A DNA stretch of 35,629 bases from an uncultured Sulfurovum sp. (GCA_902727915.1 CACVAU010000026.1:2281-37909); one strand, 5' to 3'; shown: positions 6,437-15,032, counted from the stretch's first letter. Notes: generated by a model from the sequence alone, not told the origin. Translations and numbers: made by a program.

Positions 6437-8095
6437 TCAAAACGTCACAACCTGACCAAGATGATTGAGGTGTATGAAAATACCTTGTGTCGGAACATCA
6501 GCTGATACTTCATGGAGGTAGCCCCCTTGTGCATTTGGTATTTGAATACGCACATTTTTTAAGAGACCTTTTGGGGCATGTGCATAAATGAGCCATTCCT
6601 CTGCCTTGTTGTCTTTTTTAATGACCCTTGCTAAGGCATACACAGGTAGTTCTGTTTCTAAATTCCATGGACGTTTAGGGTTAAGGTTGGTGTCCAATAA
6701 GAACCATCTTTGTTTTGTTTTATAAGCTTTTGGAATGTTAACTTGGTATGGATGTTGGTATTTATGGTTGACAATGAGTTCTCCTTGTCGCCAAAACCTT
6801 TTTAGGGTGGGATTGGTATAAACACTGTCTACAGCATTTAAAACTTGTTCAAAATATTCTAGCCCAACAGACTCACGTGATTCTGCCCAGCCACGAAATT
6901 CTCTGACAACTCTTGGTTGTGTGAGCCACATACCAAATTGTAACCAACCTTTGTAACGTTGAGGTGAATAGTTCTGTCCAATACTTTTAAAAAAATCTCG
7001 TTTATTTTTAATGGGATTATTAGGATGTTCTGATTCAAAGCCATCCCAGACAAACATTTCAAACCAATAGTTTGGTTTTTGAATGCGAATTTCATTTAAG
7101 CTCATTTGTACATTCATAAATTCTATTTGAGGAGAAAAAACCGTAAAGTCTGTTAGTTTTTTTGCCCAAGGGTTAAGATAATATTCAACAGCTCCTCCAT
7201 CCCAATAGGTATATTGGTTTGAGATCCCTAATTTATTGGGTACAAAATGGTTGTGACTTGTCCAATCTGGCCAACGTCCAAAAGGATTGACGGCATCAAC
7301 ATTGTAGCCCACAAATTTTAACTTATCTCTCCATGCACTGGCTTGAAGATTATTTTTAATCGCCGTTTGAAATGCTAAATATTTCTCTTGCCATGCTTTG
7401 TGAAATATCTCTTTTTTGAAATCAGAAGATTGTTTTTTTCCATATAAATCCACAAAACGTTGGGACTGTTCTGCTTCATGAAACAATAAATGTTTGGCTT
7501 CATTATTAGAAAGCCAAATAATCGCTGGAGGATTGGGATAGAGTGCTTGAATTTCTTTGAGTTTGGTTTCTGTTGCCCATTTTTTACCCAATTCTGACCA
7601 GTGTTTAGTTGCACCAAAAGGAGAGAGGTTTTTTTGTAGTTTACCTTCTGTTGTTAAGAGGTTTGGGTTCATTTTTTTCAGTGATTTAAAATACTTTTCA
7701 TCAAGGTACAAATCTTGTTCCCATTGTGTCGTACTAATGGTAAAAGGAAGTCCCCATGCGCTGAGTTTTTTTAAAAATGGTTCATAATAATGCTTACTTA
7801 AAGCCTGACCTCTATAGCTGTACATTCCTAAAGTAGGTAGTAGATGGTGACCTTTTTGAAGCATTTGAATTTGTTCATGGGGAGTAAAAAATGAGCCTTT
7901 GTCACGATTATGAGGATAAACATCGACCAGTTCACCTGTACCACCAGCAGCTAAAGGTAAGGGTCTGCCCTTGGGGTCATTAAATGTCTTTTGTGATTCG
8001 TTAATAATATTAGCTATATTTTGAGTATTTAGGTTAGTGGCATTAGAATGGTTTAAGAAAATAAGGCTGAGGATAAGGAGGATATTTGTTTTCAT
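6437..8095 (-). CDS. Exported TIM-barrel glycoside-hydrolase-like protein
   Basis: 552 residues from ATG at 8095-8093. This start is preferred over one at 8128 because AGGTG lies 6 bases upstream and the signal peptide begins here (MKTNILLILSLIFLNHSNA/T). The mature protein is rich in Trp/Tyr and has features of a retaining TIM-barrel glycosidase. An Asn-Glu pair follows a hydrophobic strand (IIWLSNNEA, E199), a second strand-borne Glu lies in YWFEMFVWDG (E346), and there is an N-terminal GGTGELVDVYPHN segment. I cannot place it in a GH family; a GH42/GH5-clan-like fold is a guess. The C-terminal ~80 residues look like a beta domain. It may trim surface or environmental glycans. It is divergent from the aldo/keto reductase gene, sharing a 126-base regulatory region, and not clearly linked to tpx. 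Confidence 0.6.
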   Translation of the reverse strand: MKTNILLILSLIFLNHSNATNLNTQNIANIINESQKTFNDPKGRPLPLAAGGTGELVDVYPHNRDKGSFFTPHEQIQMLQKGHHLLPTLGMYSYRGQALSKHYYEPFLKKLSAWGLPFTISTTQWEQDLYLDEKYFKSLKKMNPNLLTTEGKLQKNLSPFGATKHWSELGKKWATETKLKEIQALYPNPPAIIWLSNNEAKHLLFHEAEQSQRFVDLYGKKQSSDFKKEIFHKAWQEKYLAFQTAIKNNLQASAWRDKLKFVGYNVDAVNPFGRWPDWTSHNHFVPNKLGISNQYTYWDGGAVEYYLNPWAKKLTDFTVFSPQIEFMNVQMSLNEIRIQKPNYWFEMFVWDGFESEHPNNPIKNKRDFFKSIGQNYSPQRYKGWLQFGMWLTQPRVVREFRGWAESRESVGLEYFEQVLNAVDSVYTNPTLKRFWRQGELIVNHKYQHPYQVNIPKAYKTKQRWFLLDTNLNPKRPWNLETELPVYALARVIKKDNKAEEWLIYAHAPKGLLKNVRIQIPNAQGGYLHEVSADVPTQGIFIHLNHLGQVVTF

Positions 8096-8142
8096 GATTA
8101 GCACCTGTTTATTTCTTAATAATAACATTTTTTACTTAAAAT

Positions 8143-8176
8143 AAACCAATTATGTTAACCAATATGTAATTGGTTT
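8143..8176. promoter_or_regulatory. 10-bp inverted repeat in a divergent promoter region, candidate operator
   Basis: AAACCAATTA (8143-8152) and TAATTGGTTT (8167-8176) are perfect reverse complements with a 14-base spacer. They sit between the divergent glycosidase-like gene and the aldo/keto reductase gene, immediately upstream of a TATAAT box. Arm length and position suit a dimeric transcription factor. No regulator gene is adjacent. Confidence 0.5.
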
Positions 8177-8181
8177 TTGAT

Positions 8182-8187
8182 TATAAT
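8182..8187 (+). promoter_or_regulatory. -10 box for the aldo/keto reductase/GMC operon
   Basis: Perfect TATAAT 34 bases before the ATG at 8222, followed by a TAAGGAA ribosome binding site. The -35 is not recognisable, and the right arm of the inverted repeat overlaps that area. Confidence 0.6.
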
Positions 8188-8221
8188 TTAGTGCTTTTGA
8201 AGCAAATGTAAGGAAATAGTT

Positions 8222-9043
8222 ATGGAACATATTAATTTAGCAAATACGGATATGAACGTTTCAAGGTTAGGATTTGGAACAGCTTCATTACACCACAATA
8301 TTAAAGAGTCAAGACGTTTAGAAATTTTATCATCAGTTTACAATTTAGGGTTTACCTATTTTGATACAGCACGTATTTATGGAGAGGGAATGGCTGAAAA
8401 GACATTGGGAAAATTTCTTAGTGATGGTAAAAGAGAGAAAGTAATTTTGAGTAGTAAGTTTGGTTTGGTTGCCAATCCTTTATATGAAAAAGTTTCACTT
8501 TTGATGTATGGCGAAAAAGTTTTACGTACATTATTCGCCAAAATAGGAATACACTTAAAAATAAAGGAGAAAAAGCGCCAGTTATCAGTAGAAGAGGTCT
8601 CTTCTAGTTTGTCTAAATCTTTAACTGCTTTGCAAACTACTTGGTTGGATATTTTTTATCTACATGAAGCACAGCTTAGCGACTTAGAAGATATTTATAA
8701 ATTGGTACCTTGGTTAGAAGCACAAAAAAAAAATGGAAAAATACGCTATTTAGGTTTATCAGGTGATTATGAAAATTGTATGGAACTTTATTTGAAAATA
8801 CCAGATCTTTTTGATATTTTGCAGATTGAAGATAGCATTGAAAGTACTGAAGCCGATATCTTAACCTTAGAAAAAATACCTTTAGACATACAAATACGCT
8901 TTGGCTATCTTAGAAATAGTCAAGGTGTTGATAAAAAAGCTGTGTTTAAAGAGGTGTTAAAACGCAATAAAAAAACACTTGTATTGCTTGCTTCTAATAA
9001 TGTAAAACACATAACAGAATTGGTGGCATTAATAAAAAGGTAG
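8222..9043 (+). CDS. Aldo/keto reductase family oxidoreductase
   Basis: 273 residues, a normal though slightly short length for the (beta/alpha)8 NADPH-dependent aldo/keto reductases. The family tetrad is visible: Asp in TYFDTARIYGEG, Tyr in the same segment, Lys in ILSSKFGLV and His in IFYLHEAQ. The C-terminal cofactor region keeps LLASNNVKHI in place of the usual substrate-site loop. It starts after TAAGGAA. The stop lies 5 bases before the GMC oxidoreductase start, so the two form an operon and probably act on the same alcohol/carbonyl pair. The position beside the fucosamine genes suggests sugar chemistry, but the substrate cannot be read from sequence. A run of ten A at 8724-8733 inside the gene could be slippage-prone. 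Confidence 0.85.
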   Translation: MEHINLANTDMNVSRLGFGTASLHHNIKESRRLEILSSVYNLGFTYFDTARIYGEGMAEKTLGKFLSDGKREKVILSSKFGLVANPLYEKVSLLMYGEKVLRTLFAKIGIHLKIKEKKRQLSVEEVSSSLSKSLTALQTTWLDIFYLHEAQLSDLEDIYKLVPWLEAQKKNGKIRYLGLSGDYENCMELYLKIPDLFDILQIEDSIESTEADILTLEKIPLDIQIRFGYLRNSQGVDKKAVFKEVLKRNKKTLVLLASNNVKHITELVALIKR

Positions 9044-9048
9044 AAAAT

Positions 9049-10473
9049 ATGGAAAAAGTAAAAAAGAAAATATGCATTGTGGGACTGGGAACATTTGGTG
9101 CTTACTTATTAAAACGGTTGATAGAACAATATGGTAAAACCATTGAGATTATTGTCATTGAAATAGGAGATAAAAACACAAAAAATGAAGCAGAAATTGG
9201 CTTAGATTCTATTGCCGAAAGTACTTCAGCATCCAAAGAAGGAAGATATTTTGGTTTAGGAGGAACTTCAGCAAGATGGGGAGGACAAGTACTTTTCTTT
9301 GATGAACGGGATAATCCTGAAAAAAATAAAACTTGGTCAGAGATTATTAGAATTAATAAGCAATACAGTTCATGTGTAACACAAAACCTTTTAAGGGATG
9401 GGAGTGATTTTGATTTTGAAGTCACTAATAAAAATATTAAAACAGGGGTTTGGCTAAAATATAATAAGCGAAATACCTTTAAGACGTTAACGAAAAAAGA
9501 ACTTAAAAATATAAAAATTTATCAAAACAGTCGTGTAGTGGACTTTGTGATGAATGAGAATCGTATTGAGCGTTTAAAATGTATAACGGATAAAAAAGAT
9601 ATTATTGACATTGAAGCTGATACTTTTTATTTAACAGCAGGAGCCTTAGAGTCTTGTCGCTTATTATTACTGTTACAAGAAAAGAGTACTTTTTTTAAGA
9701 ACAGTGATTTAGGAAAAAATTTTGGTGATCATATTTCAACAGAACTTTTTCATATTAAAAATACGAAGCCCATTATTAACGGTGTTGATTTTACCCCTTA
9801 TTTTTATCAAGGAAGCTTGATTACCAAACGGATGATTGTTAAGAGTGAAGATGGCTCTATTGGGTTTTTACATTGTATTTTCAATAAGGATGTTAAGGCA
9901 TTTAAGTTTATTAAAGAGTTGTTGTTTGGTAAGCGAGAGACCTCTGTAAGTTTTTTAGAGTTTTTGGGAGGTTTTGTGTTTTTGTTTAAATTTACTTATC
10001 ATTTATTGTTCAAAAAAAATCTTTATGTTAGTGAAGATCAATGGAGTTTACAACTTGACATAGAACAACCTCTTCCGAATGATAATTGTTTATCACTTGT
10101 TAGCAAAAAAGACCGTTATAATGAAGCCATTTTAAAAATTGACTGGAATGTTTCCAGTCGTGATACAGCATCCATTGTTGATATACGAAAACAAGTGGAG
10201 GGCTTGTTAAAAGAAAATAACTTCTCCTATGAGAATGTTTATAATACCTCATCAATAAACAATAAGGTCGAAGATGTTTATCATCCTGTTGGATTTTTGC
10301 GTTTGGGTGATGATGATCAAGCTGTGGTAGATTTTGATGGAAAAGTTAAAGAGATAGATAATCTTTATCACTTTTCCACAGGTATATTCCCTACAGCAAA
10401 ATCCATTAACCCATCAGCAGCTGTTTGCTGTTTTATTGAAGAAAATTTAAATCACTTAAATCATTTAAAATAA
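9049..10473 (+). CDS. GMC-type FAD-dependent oxidoreductase
   Basis: 474 residues. An N-terminal FAD-binding Rossmann motif is visible (CIVGLGTFGAYLL), followed by the GMC-like FAD segment FGLGGTSARWGGQ. The C-terminal GMC part has the expected His region (YHPVGFLRLG) and the final FAD-contacting stretch STGIFPTAKSINPSAAV. Enzymes of this group oxidise alcohols or sugar hydroxyls to carbonyls. No signal peptide is visible, so it is probably cytoplasmic. The ribosome binding site AAAGG overlaps the end of the aldo/keto reductase gene. It is the last gene before a bidirectional terminator and converges on the polysaccharide operon. A polysaccharide-precursor role is plausible from location, as is a catabolic sugar role; the substrate is unknown. 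Confidence 0.8.
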   Translation: MEKVKKKICIVGLGTFGAYLLKRLIEQYGKTIEIIVIEIGDKNTKNEAEIGLDSIAESTSASKEGRYFGLGGTSARWGGQVLFFDERDNPEKNKTWSEIIRINKQYSSCVTQNLLRDGSDFDFEVTNKNIKTGVWLKYNKRNTFKTLTKKELKNIKIYQNSRVVDFVMNENRIERLKCITDKKDIIDIEADTFYLTAGALESCRLLLLLQEKSTFFKNSDLGKNFGDHISTELFHIKNTKPIINGVDFTPYFYQGSLITKRMIVKSEDGSIGFLHCIFNKDVKAFKFIKELLFGKRETSVSFLEFLGGFVFLFKFTYHLLFKKNLYVSEDQWSLQLDIEQPLPNDNCLSLVSKKDRYNEAILKIDWNVSSRDTASIVDIRKQVEGLLKENNFSYENVYNTSSINNKVEDVYHPVGFLRLGDDDQAVVDFDGKVKEIDNLYHFSTGIFPTAKSINPSAAVCCFIEENLNHLNHLK

Positions 10474-10479
10474 GTGTAT

Positions 10480-10511
10480 AAAAATAGCAAAGGGGTTAAC
10501 CTGCTATTTTT
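10480..10511. terminator. Bidirectional intrinsic terminator between convergent operons
   Basis: AAAAATAGCA (10480-10489) and TGCTATTTTT (10502-10511) are perfect reverse complements with a 12-base loop. The A run and T run serve as U tracts for transcripts from either side. The stop codon of the leftward wbuB-like gene lies in the loop, so the stem overlaps its last codons. Confidence 0.75.
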
Positions 10512-11740
10512 ATTTGTTCAGAGTGGCTGGTGTAAGGAATATCTTTTTCTTTACTAAAAGCTAAAATTTGTTTTGATATGGAGAGAACAGAAAATTTTTC
10601 ATTAAGAAGTTTTTGGGCATTTATTTTGCCTATGGCACGTCGATAATTTTTATCTAATAATTGTTTGGCATGTTCATAAAAAAGTTCATCATCTGGATTA
10701 ATAGAGGTGAGACCAGCATTATAGTTGTCAAGAATCTCTTTTAAATCATTACCTGCATTGATACTGCCTAAGATGGGTAAGCCCTCAACCATATATCCCA
10801 AGAGTTTACCTGGGAAGTTGTGGGTTGTATGTTCTTGATGTAAGGTAAAAAGTCCAACATCAAACTCTGAAAGCATAATTTTAAATTCATCTTGTGAAAC
10901 AGGTCCTAAAAGTAAAATATTTTTGAGGTCATACTGATCGATGGCTTTGGATATTTTATTGTACTCATCACCTGCTCCTACTAGAAAAAAGAAAGCTTTT
11001 GGTTCAGCTTGTAATTTTTTTGCCAATCGTACTATATTCATCATATCTTGTGCCAAACCAATGTTTCCTCCATAAAAATAGACGACTTTATTATGAAGTT
11101 TGTATTTGTCTCTGTAAAAAGTAGAACCTTTGGTAATGGGGTCGTTTTTTGCCCAATTGTAAAGTACTTCAGTACGATCAGTTAAGCTAGGGTTTTTTTG
11201 ATTAAATAATGCTAAATTGGCCTTAGACATAATACCTATGGTATCAGCAACCATGTAGCTTTTGTGTTCAAAAAAACGAAAATATTTTTCTATAAGTGAA
11301 CCTTCTTTCATTAATTTTTGGTCAATTGCCCATTGGGGGAAAAAATCACGTAATATAAGATAAGATTTAGCCGTCCATAATTTTTTGAGCTTTTTAACCA
11401 ATGAACCCCAAAAAATTGTGGGTGAATAGTAAACGATTAACTCATGGTGGTTATTATGAAATTCATGTTTTAAGTGTTTCCATGCATAAAAAGAGAGTAA
11501 TGTTTCACTAATGGTACGAGAAAACTTATTGATATTTTTAATTTTTTGACTCTTAAAACGGTAAATGTTGATTTCATTTAAACGCTCTTTTACATAGTTT
11601 TGTGTGATGAAAGGGTCAGGCGTAACAACGGTTACTTTATGCCCTTGGTGATTGAGTTCACAAGCGAGTTCATGCATCATTTTAGCACCCACTTTGATAC
11701 TTCGGGGGAGATAGTCATCAATAATTAAACATATTTTCAT
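10496..11740 (-). CDS. wbuB: WbuB-like GT4 glycosyltransferase (probable L-fucosaminyltransferase)
   Basis: 414 residues from ATG 11740, which overlaps the fnlC stop as ATGA; an upstream in-frame start at 11755 is less likely. It is a GT4-family retaining glycosyltransferase of the GT-B fold. An N-terminal domain (KICLIIDDYLPRS, VTVVTPDP) is followed by the nucleotide-sugar domain with VYFYGGNIGLAQDM and the E-x7-E-like region FPGKLLGYMVEGLPILGS. It is the last gene of the operon, directly after fnlA-fnlB-fnlC, the same order as fnlABC-wbuB in E. coli O26-type clusters, where WbuB transfers L-FucNAc. Donor specificity is therefore inferred from gene order plus family. It acts at the cytoplasmic membrane face on lipid-linked repeat units. 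Confidence 0.8.
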   Translation of the reverse strand: MKICLIIDDYLPRSIKVGAKMMHELACELNHQGHKVTVVTPDPFITQNYVKERLNEINIYRFKSQKIKNINKFSRTISETLLSFYAWKHLKHEFHNNHHELIVYYSPTIFWGSLVKKLKKLWTAKSYLILRDFFPQWAIDQKLMKEGSLIEKYFRFFEHKSYMVADTIGIMSKANLALFNQKNPSLTDRTEVLYNWAKNDPITKGSTFYRDKYKLHNKVVYFYGGNIGLAQDMMNIVRLAKKLQAEPKAFFFLVGAGDEYNKISKAIDQYDLKNILLLGPVSQDEFKIMLSEFDVGLFTLHQEHTTHNFPGKLLGYMVEGLPILGSINAGNDLKEILDNYNAGLTSINPDDELFYEHAKQLLDKNYRRAIGKINAQKLLNEKFSVLSISKQILAFSKEKDIPYTSHSEQIKIAG

Positions 11741-12885
11741 CTCTCTTTCCCCCAAACAATACGGTTAATATAGTCTGTATAGGAAAGAATAATACGGACA
11801 ACTTTATCAGAGACATTGGGCATAGAGTAATCAGAAACTTCTCTAAGGGTAGGGTTTTCTTTATGTTTTTGTGATTCTAGTACCATCAAACCTTGAAGAA
11901 TACGTTCTTGATGTAATCCTACCATCATCACGGAAGCCTCTTCCATGGCTTCTGGTCTTTCATGGGCTTCACGTATGTTCAGGGCTGGAAAATTAAGAAT
12001 GGAAGATTCTTCAGAAATGGTACCACTGTCTGAGAGAACGGCTTTGGCTTCAGTCTGTAATTTGACGTAACTAATAAATCCTAGAGGTTTCATTAATTGT
12101 ATTAAGGGGTGTAGTTCTACCTTTGTCTCTTCAATGCGTTTACGTGTTCTAGGATGTGTGGAGACAATAATAGGATATTGATATTTTTCTGCGATGAGGT
12201 TGAGTGTTTCCATGAGATTATAGAAGTTGTTGTCTGAACTAATGTTCTCTTCTCTGTGGGCTGAGATAACAAAATATTTTTGTGCTTCGAGTTTCATCTC
12301 TTTGAGAATTTCAGAGGCTTTAATCTCTGCTAATTTTGAGTGAATCACTTCATACATGGGACTACCTGTTTTAATGATTCTATCAGCACTTAAGCCCTCA
12401 CGCAGTAGATATTCACGTGCAATATCACTGTAGGTAAGATTGATGTCACTAATGTGGTCAACAATTTTACGGTTGGTTTCTTCTGGAACACGTTGATCAA
12501 AACAACGATTTCCTGCTTCCATATGAAAAATAGGTATGGCTCTTTTTTTAGCAGGAATGGCACAAAGACAACTGTTGGTATCGCCCAGTACTAAAAAAGC
12601 ATCAGGTTTAACACTTTCTAAAATGGGGTCAATTTTTATTAAGATATTTCCTATGGTTTCACTGGCATTCCCTAAAGCAGCATTTAAAAAGTGATCAGGT
12701 TTTCTAATGCCAAAGTCATTGAAGAAAATTTCATTGAGTTCATAATCATAATTTTGTCCTGTGTGAACAAGAATATGTTCAATGGCTGGGGAGGCTTCTA
12801 ATTTTTGAATAACGGCTGAAAGACGAATAATTTCAGGTCGTGTTCCCACGACAGTAATAAGTTTTAATTTTTTAAGTGATGACAT
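11737..12885 (-). CDS. fnlC: UDP-N-acetyl-L-fucosamine synthase / UDP-HexNAc 2-epimerase (FnlC/WbjD/CapG type)
   Basis: 382 residues, family length. It catalyses the last step to UDP-L-FucNAc, a C2 epimerisation of UDP-N-acetyl-L-pneumosamine. Motifs of the non-hydrolysing UDP-GlcNAc 2-epimerase fold are clear: VVGTRPEIIRLSAV at the N-terminus, HTGQNYDYELNEIFF, FHMEAGNRCFDQRVPEE, SAHREENI and SDSGTISEESSI. The RPEAMEEASVMMVG tail is typical of the FucNAc subgroup. It is preceded by AAGGA and sits 15 bases after fnlB. It overlaps the wbuB-like gene by four bases (ATGA), so translation is coupled. Function is secure because fnlA and fnlB are adjacent. Confidence 0.93.
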   Translation of the reverse strand: MSSLKKLKLITVVGTRPEIIRLSAVIQKLEASPAIEHILVHTGQNYDYELNEIFFNDFGIRKPDHFLNAALGNASETIGNILIKIDPILESVKPDAFLVLGDTNSCLCAIPAKKRAIPIFHMEAGNRCFDQRVPEETNRKIVDHISDINLTYSDIAREYLLREGLSADRIIKTGSPMYEVIHSKLAEIKASEILKEMKLEAQKYFVISAHREENISSDNNFYNLMETLNLIAEKYQYPIIVSTHPRTRKRIEETKVELHPLIQLMKPLGFISYVKLQTEAKAVLSDSGTISEESSILNFPALNIREAHERPEAMEEASVMMVGLHQERILQGLMVLESQKHKENPTLREVSDYSMPNVSDKVVRIILSYTDYINRIVWGKER

Positions 12886-12900
12886 ATTAAGTTCCTTTTA

Positions 12901-14010
12901 TTAAACTTTTAAATAATTGGTATCAGGTTTATCATGATTATAAACTTCATTTGCCCAGATAAGTAAAATCATAACTTCATCAGATGTATTTTTAATATTA
13001 TGCGTATATCCAGGAATCATCTCTACCACTTCCATTTTCTTATCATTAACTTTATATTCAATAACTTCATGAGAATGAATTTGGCGAAGTTCAATGGTAG
13101 CTGTTCCTTTAATAACTAAAAATTTTTCATTTTTTGTATTATGGTAATGCTCACCTCGCATAATGTCTCCCGGGTTGGTGGTTGAGATGGAAAATTGTCC
13201 TGAATCAAATGTTTTAAGTATCTCATAGAAAGTCCCCCGTTCATCACAGTGTCCTTTGAGTTCATAACTAAACTGATCTGTAGGCAAGTAACTGAGATAA
13301 GTTGCATATAAAGCACGTTCAAATCCTTGACCCACGGCTGGGATTTTTAAGGAGTGACGATTCGCTTTAAACTGCTCTAAGAGATTTGAGATTTCACCTA
13401 AAGTACGTTGATAGACAGTGTTAATTTCACAGAACTTGGCTGTACTTTCGGTAGAAAAAAGATGTTCGACAAAATGCTCCACAACATCATCAATATACGT
13501 TAAAGTGAGCTGGGCATTTTTATCATTGATTTTTAGAGGAATATTATGGCTAATATTATGACACCAAGTGGCAATAACAGAGTTATAGTTTGGGCGACAC
13601 CACTTACCAAATACATTGGGTAGACGATAGATATAAGCTGGAACATTATTACGGGTTGCATAGGCTGTTATGAGCGTTTCACTCTCTTTTTTACTTTTAC
13701 CATAGTCGTTGTCCATCAATGCTTGTGTGGAGGAGCTAAGCAGAATGGGGATTTTTTTATGATTTTTTTCTAAAGCTTCAAGTAGTTTTTTACTAAGGTC
13801 TCTATTGCCTTCATAAAATTCACTCTTTTCCTGAGGACGATTGACCCCAGCAAGGTGAAAAATAAAATCAATGTTGGCTAAATTAGAGGTCAATATTTCC
13901 CAATTATCTTCTTTACTAAAGCTAAAAATTTTAAGGTTTTCAATACGATTTAAACGTTCAATTAAGTTTTTAGCAATAAAGCCTTCACTTCCTGTGACTA
14001 AGATATTCAT
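12901..14010 (-). CDS. fnlB: FnlB/WbjC/CapF bifunctional epimerase-reductase
   Basis: 369 residues with the two-domain structure of this family. An N-terminal extended SDR domain (ILVTGSEGFIAKNL, FIFHLAGVNRPQ, YGKSKKESE with Tyr/Lys) spans about 1-245. A C-terminal cupin domain (GTFYEILKTF, MRGEHYHNTKNEKFLV) covers the last ~120 residues. It epimerises and then NADPH-reduces the 4-keto sugar from FnlA to UDP-N-acetyl-L-pneumosamine. The ATG overlaps the fnlA stop by four bases (ATGA). It is the middle gene of the UDP-L-FucNAc set and cytoplasmic. No missing catalytic elements are seen. Confidence 0.93.
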   Translation of the reverse strand: MNILVTGSEGFIAKNLIERLNRIENLKIFSFSKEDNWEILTSNLANIDFIFHLAGVNRPQEKSEFYEGNRDLSKKLLEALEKNHKKIPILLSSSTQALMDNDYGKSKKESETLITAYATRNNVPAYIYRLPNVFGKWCRPNYNSVIATWCHNISHNIPLKINDKNAQLTLTYIDDVVEHFVEHLFSTESTAKFCEINTVYQRTLGEISNLLEQFKANRHSLKIPAVGQGFERALYATYLSYLPTDQFSYELKGHCDERGTFYEILKTFDSGQFSISTTNPGDIMRGEHYHNTKNEKFLVIKGTATIELRQIHSHEVIEYKVNDKKMEVVEMIPGYTHNIKNTSDEVMILLIWANEVYNHDKPDTNYLKV

Positions 14011-15032
14011 AAGGAAACTCCTAAGTATTGAAGTTCATCTTGAATTTCATCAAGGTTTAAAATCATTTCTTTTAATGTCTCTACACTTAATAATTCTGTA
14101 TTATGTGAATTATATTCATCAACAGCACTAAGGTTTTTTCCTTCATTAAAGAAGTTATCATAGTTTAAATCACGGTTGTCAGGAACAACCCTAAAGTAAT
14201 CTCCCATATCTATTGAACTCATTTTTTCTTCTTTGGTCAGCAGGGTTTCATAGAGTTTTTCACCATGGCGTGTTCCAATGGTATGTATGGGATAATCAGG
14301 TTTGTTAACAATTTTCTTGATACTTTCAACCAGTACTTCAATGGTAGCAGCAGGTGACTTTTGAACAAAAATATCTCCATTATTACCATTTTCAAAGGCA
14401 AAGAGTACCAGCTCTACGGCTTGGTCTAAACTCATCATAAAACGGGTCATATTGGGGTCTGTAATGGTGATGGTCTTATTTTGTTTAATTTGTTCTAAAA
14501 AGAGGGGGATGACTGAACCCCTAGAGGCCATAACATTACCATAACGGGTACAGCAAATGGTGGTTTGAGAAGCATTTAGATTTCGTGTCTTTGCCACAGC
14601 TACTTTTTCCATCATTGCTTTTGAAATGCCCATGGCATTAATAGGGTAGGCAGCCTTGTCTGTACTTAAAACAATGATTTTCTTAACGTTTGCATCAATG
14701 GCAATGTCTAAAACATTTTCTGTTCCTAACACATTTGTTTTGACAGCTTCGAGAGGATAAAACTCACAAGAAGGTACTTGTTTTAAGGCTGCAGCATGAA
14801 ATACATAATCTACACCTCGCATGGCATCCTTGATGGATGTTTTGTCCCTTACATTACCAATATAAAATTTTAATTTTGGACTATTATAAATTTTTCGCAT
14901 ATCATCTTGTTTTTTTTCATCTCTTGAAAAAATTCTTATTTCTTTAATATCTGTATTTAGAAATTTTTTTAAAACAGCATTTCCAAAAGATCCTGTTCCC
15001 CCAGTAATTAACAATATTTTATCTTTAAACAT
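14007..15032 (-). CDS. fnlA: UDP-GlcNAc 4,6-dehydratase/5-epimerase (FnlA/WbjB/CapE type)
   Basis: 341 residues, an extended short-chain dehydrogenase with the NAD-binding motif ITGGTGSFGNAV at residues 9-20. It performs the first committed step to UDP-L-FucNAc. The active-site segment reads VLSTDKAAYPINAMGISK, where Met stands in the usual Tyr place of YxxxK. To my knowledge this is the characteristic SMxxxK-like variant of the WbjB/CapE group and not a defect. The C-terminal extension (RVVPDNRDLNYDNFF) also matches that group and distinguishes it from the flagellar PseB type. A strong AAAGGAA ribosome binding site is present. It overlaps fnlB by four bases and follows the GT2 gene by 19 bases. 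Confidence 0.93.
   Translation of the reverse strand: MFKDKILLITGGTGSFGNAVLKKFLNTDIKEIRIFSRDEKKQDDMRKIYNSPKLKFYIGNVRDKTSIKDAMRGVDYVFHAAALKQVPSCEFYPLEAVKTNVLGTENVLDIAIDANVKKIIVLSTDKAAYPINAMGISKAMMEKVAVAKTRNLNASQTTICCTRYGNVMASRGSVIPLFLEQIKQNKTITITDPNMTRFMMSLDQAVELVLFAFENGNNGDIFVQKSPAATIEVLVESIKKIVNKPDYPIHTIGTRHGEKLYETLLTKEEKMSSIDMGDYFRVVPDNRDLNYDNFFNEGKNLSAVDEYNSHNTELLSVETLKEMILNLDEIQDELQYLGVSL

Noticed and set aside
6424..6450. TTGTGAC...GTCACAA inverted repeat as a terminator of the glycosidase-like gene
   Set aside because: On the minus strand the stem is followed by an A run, not a T run, and the loop is 13 bases; no clear termination signal.
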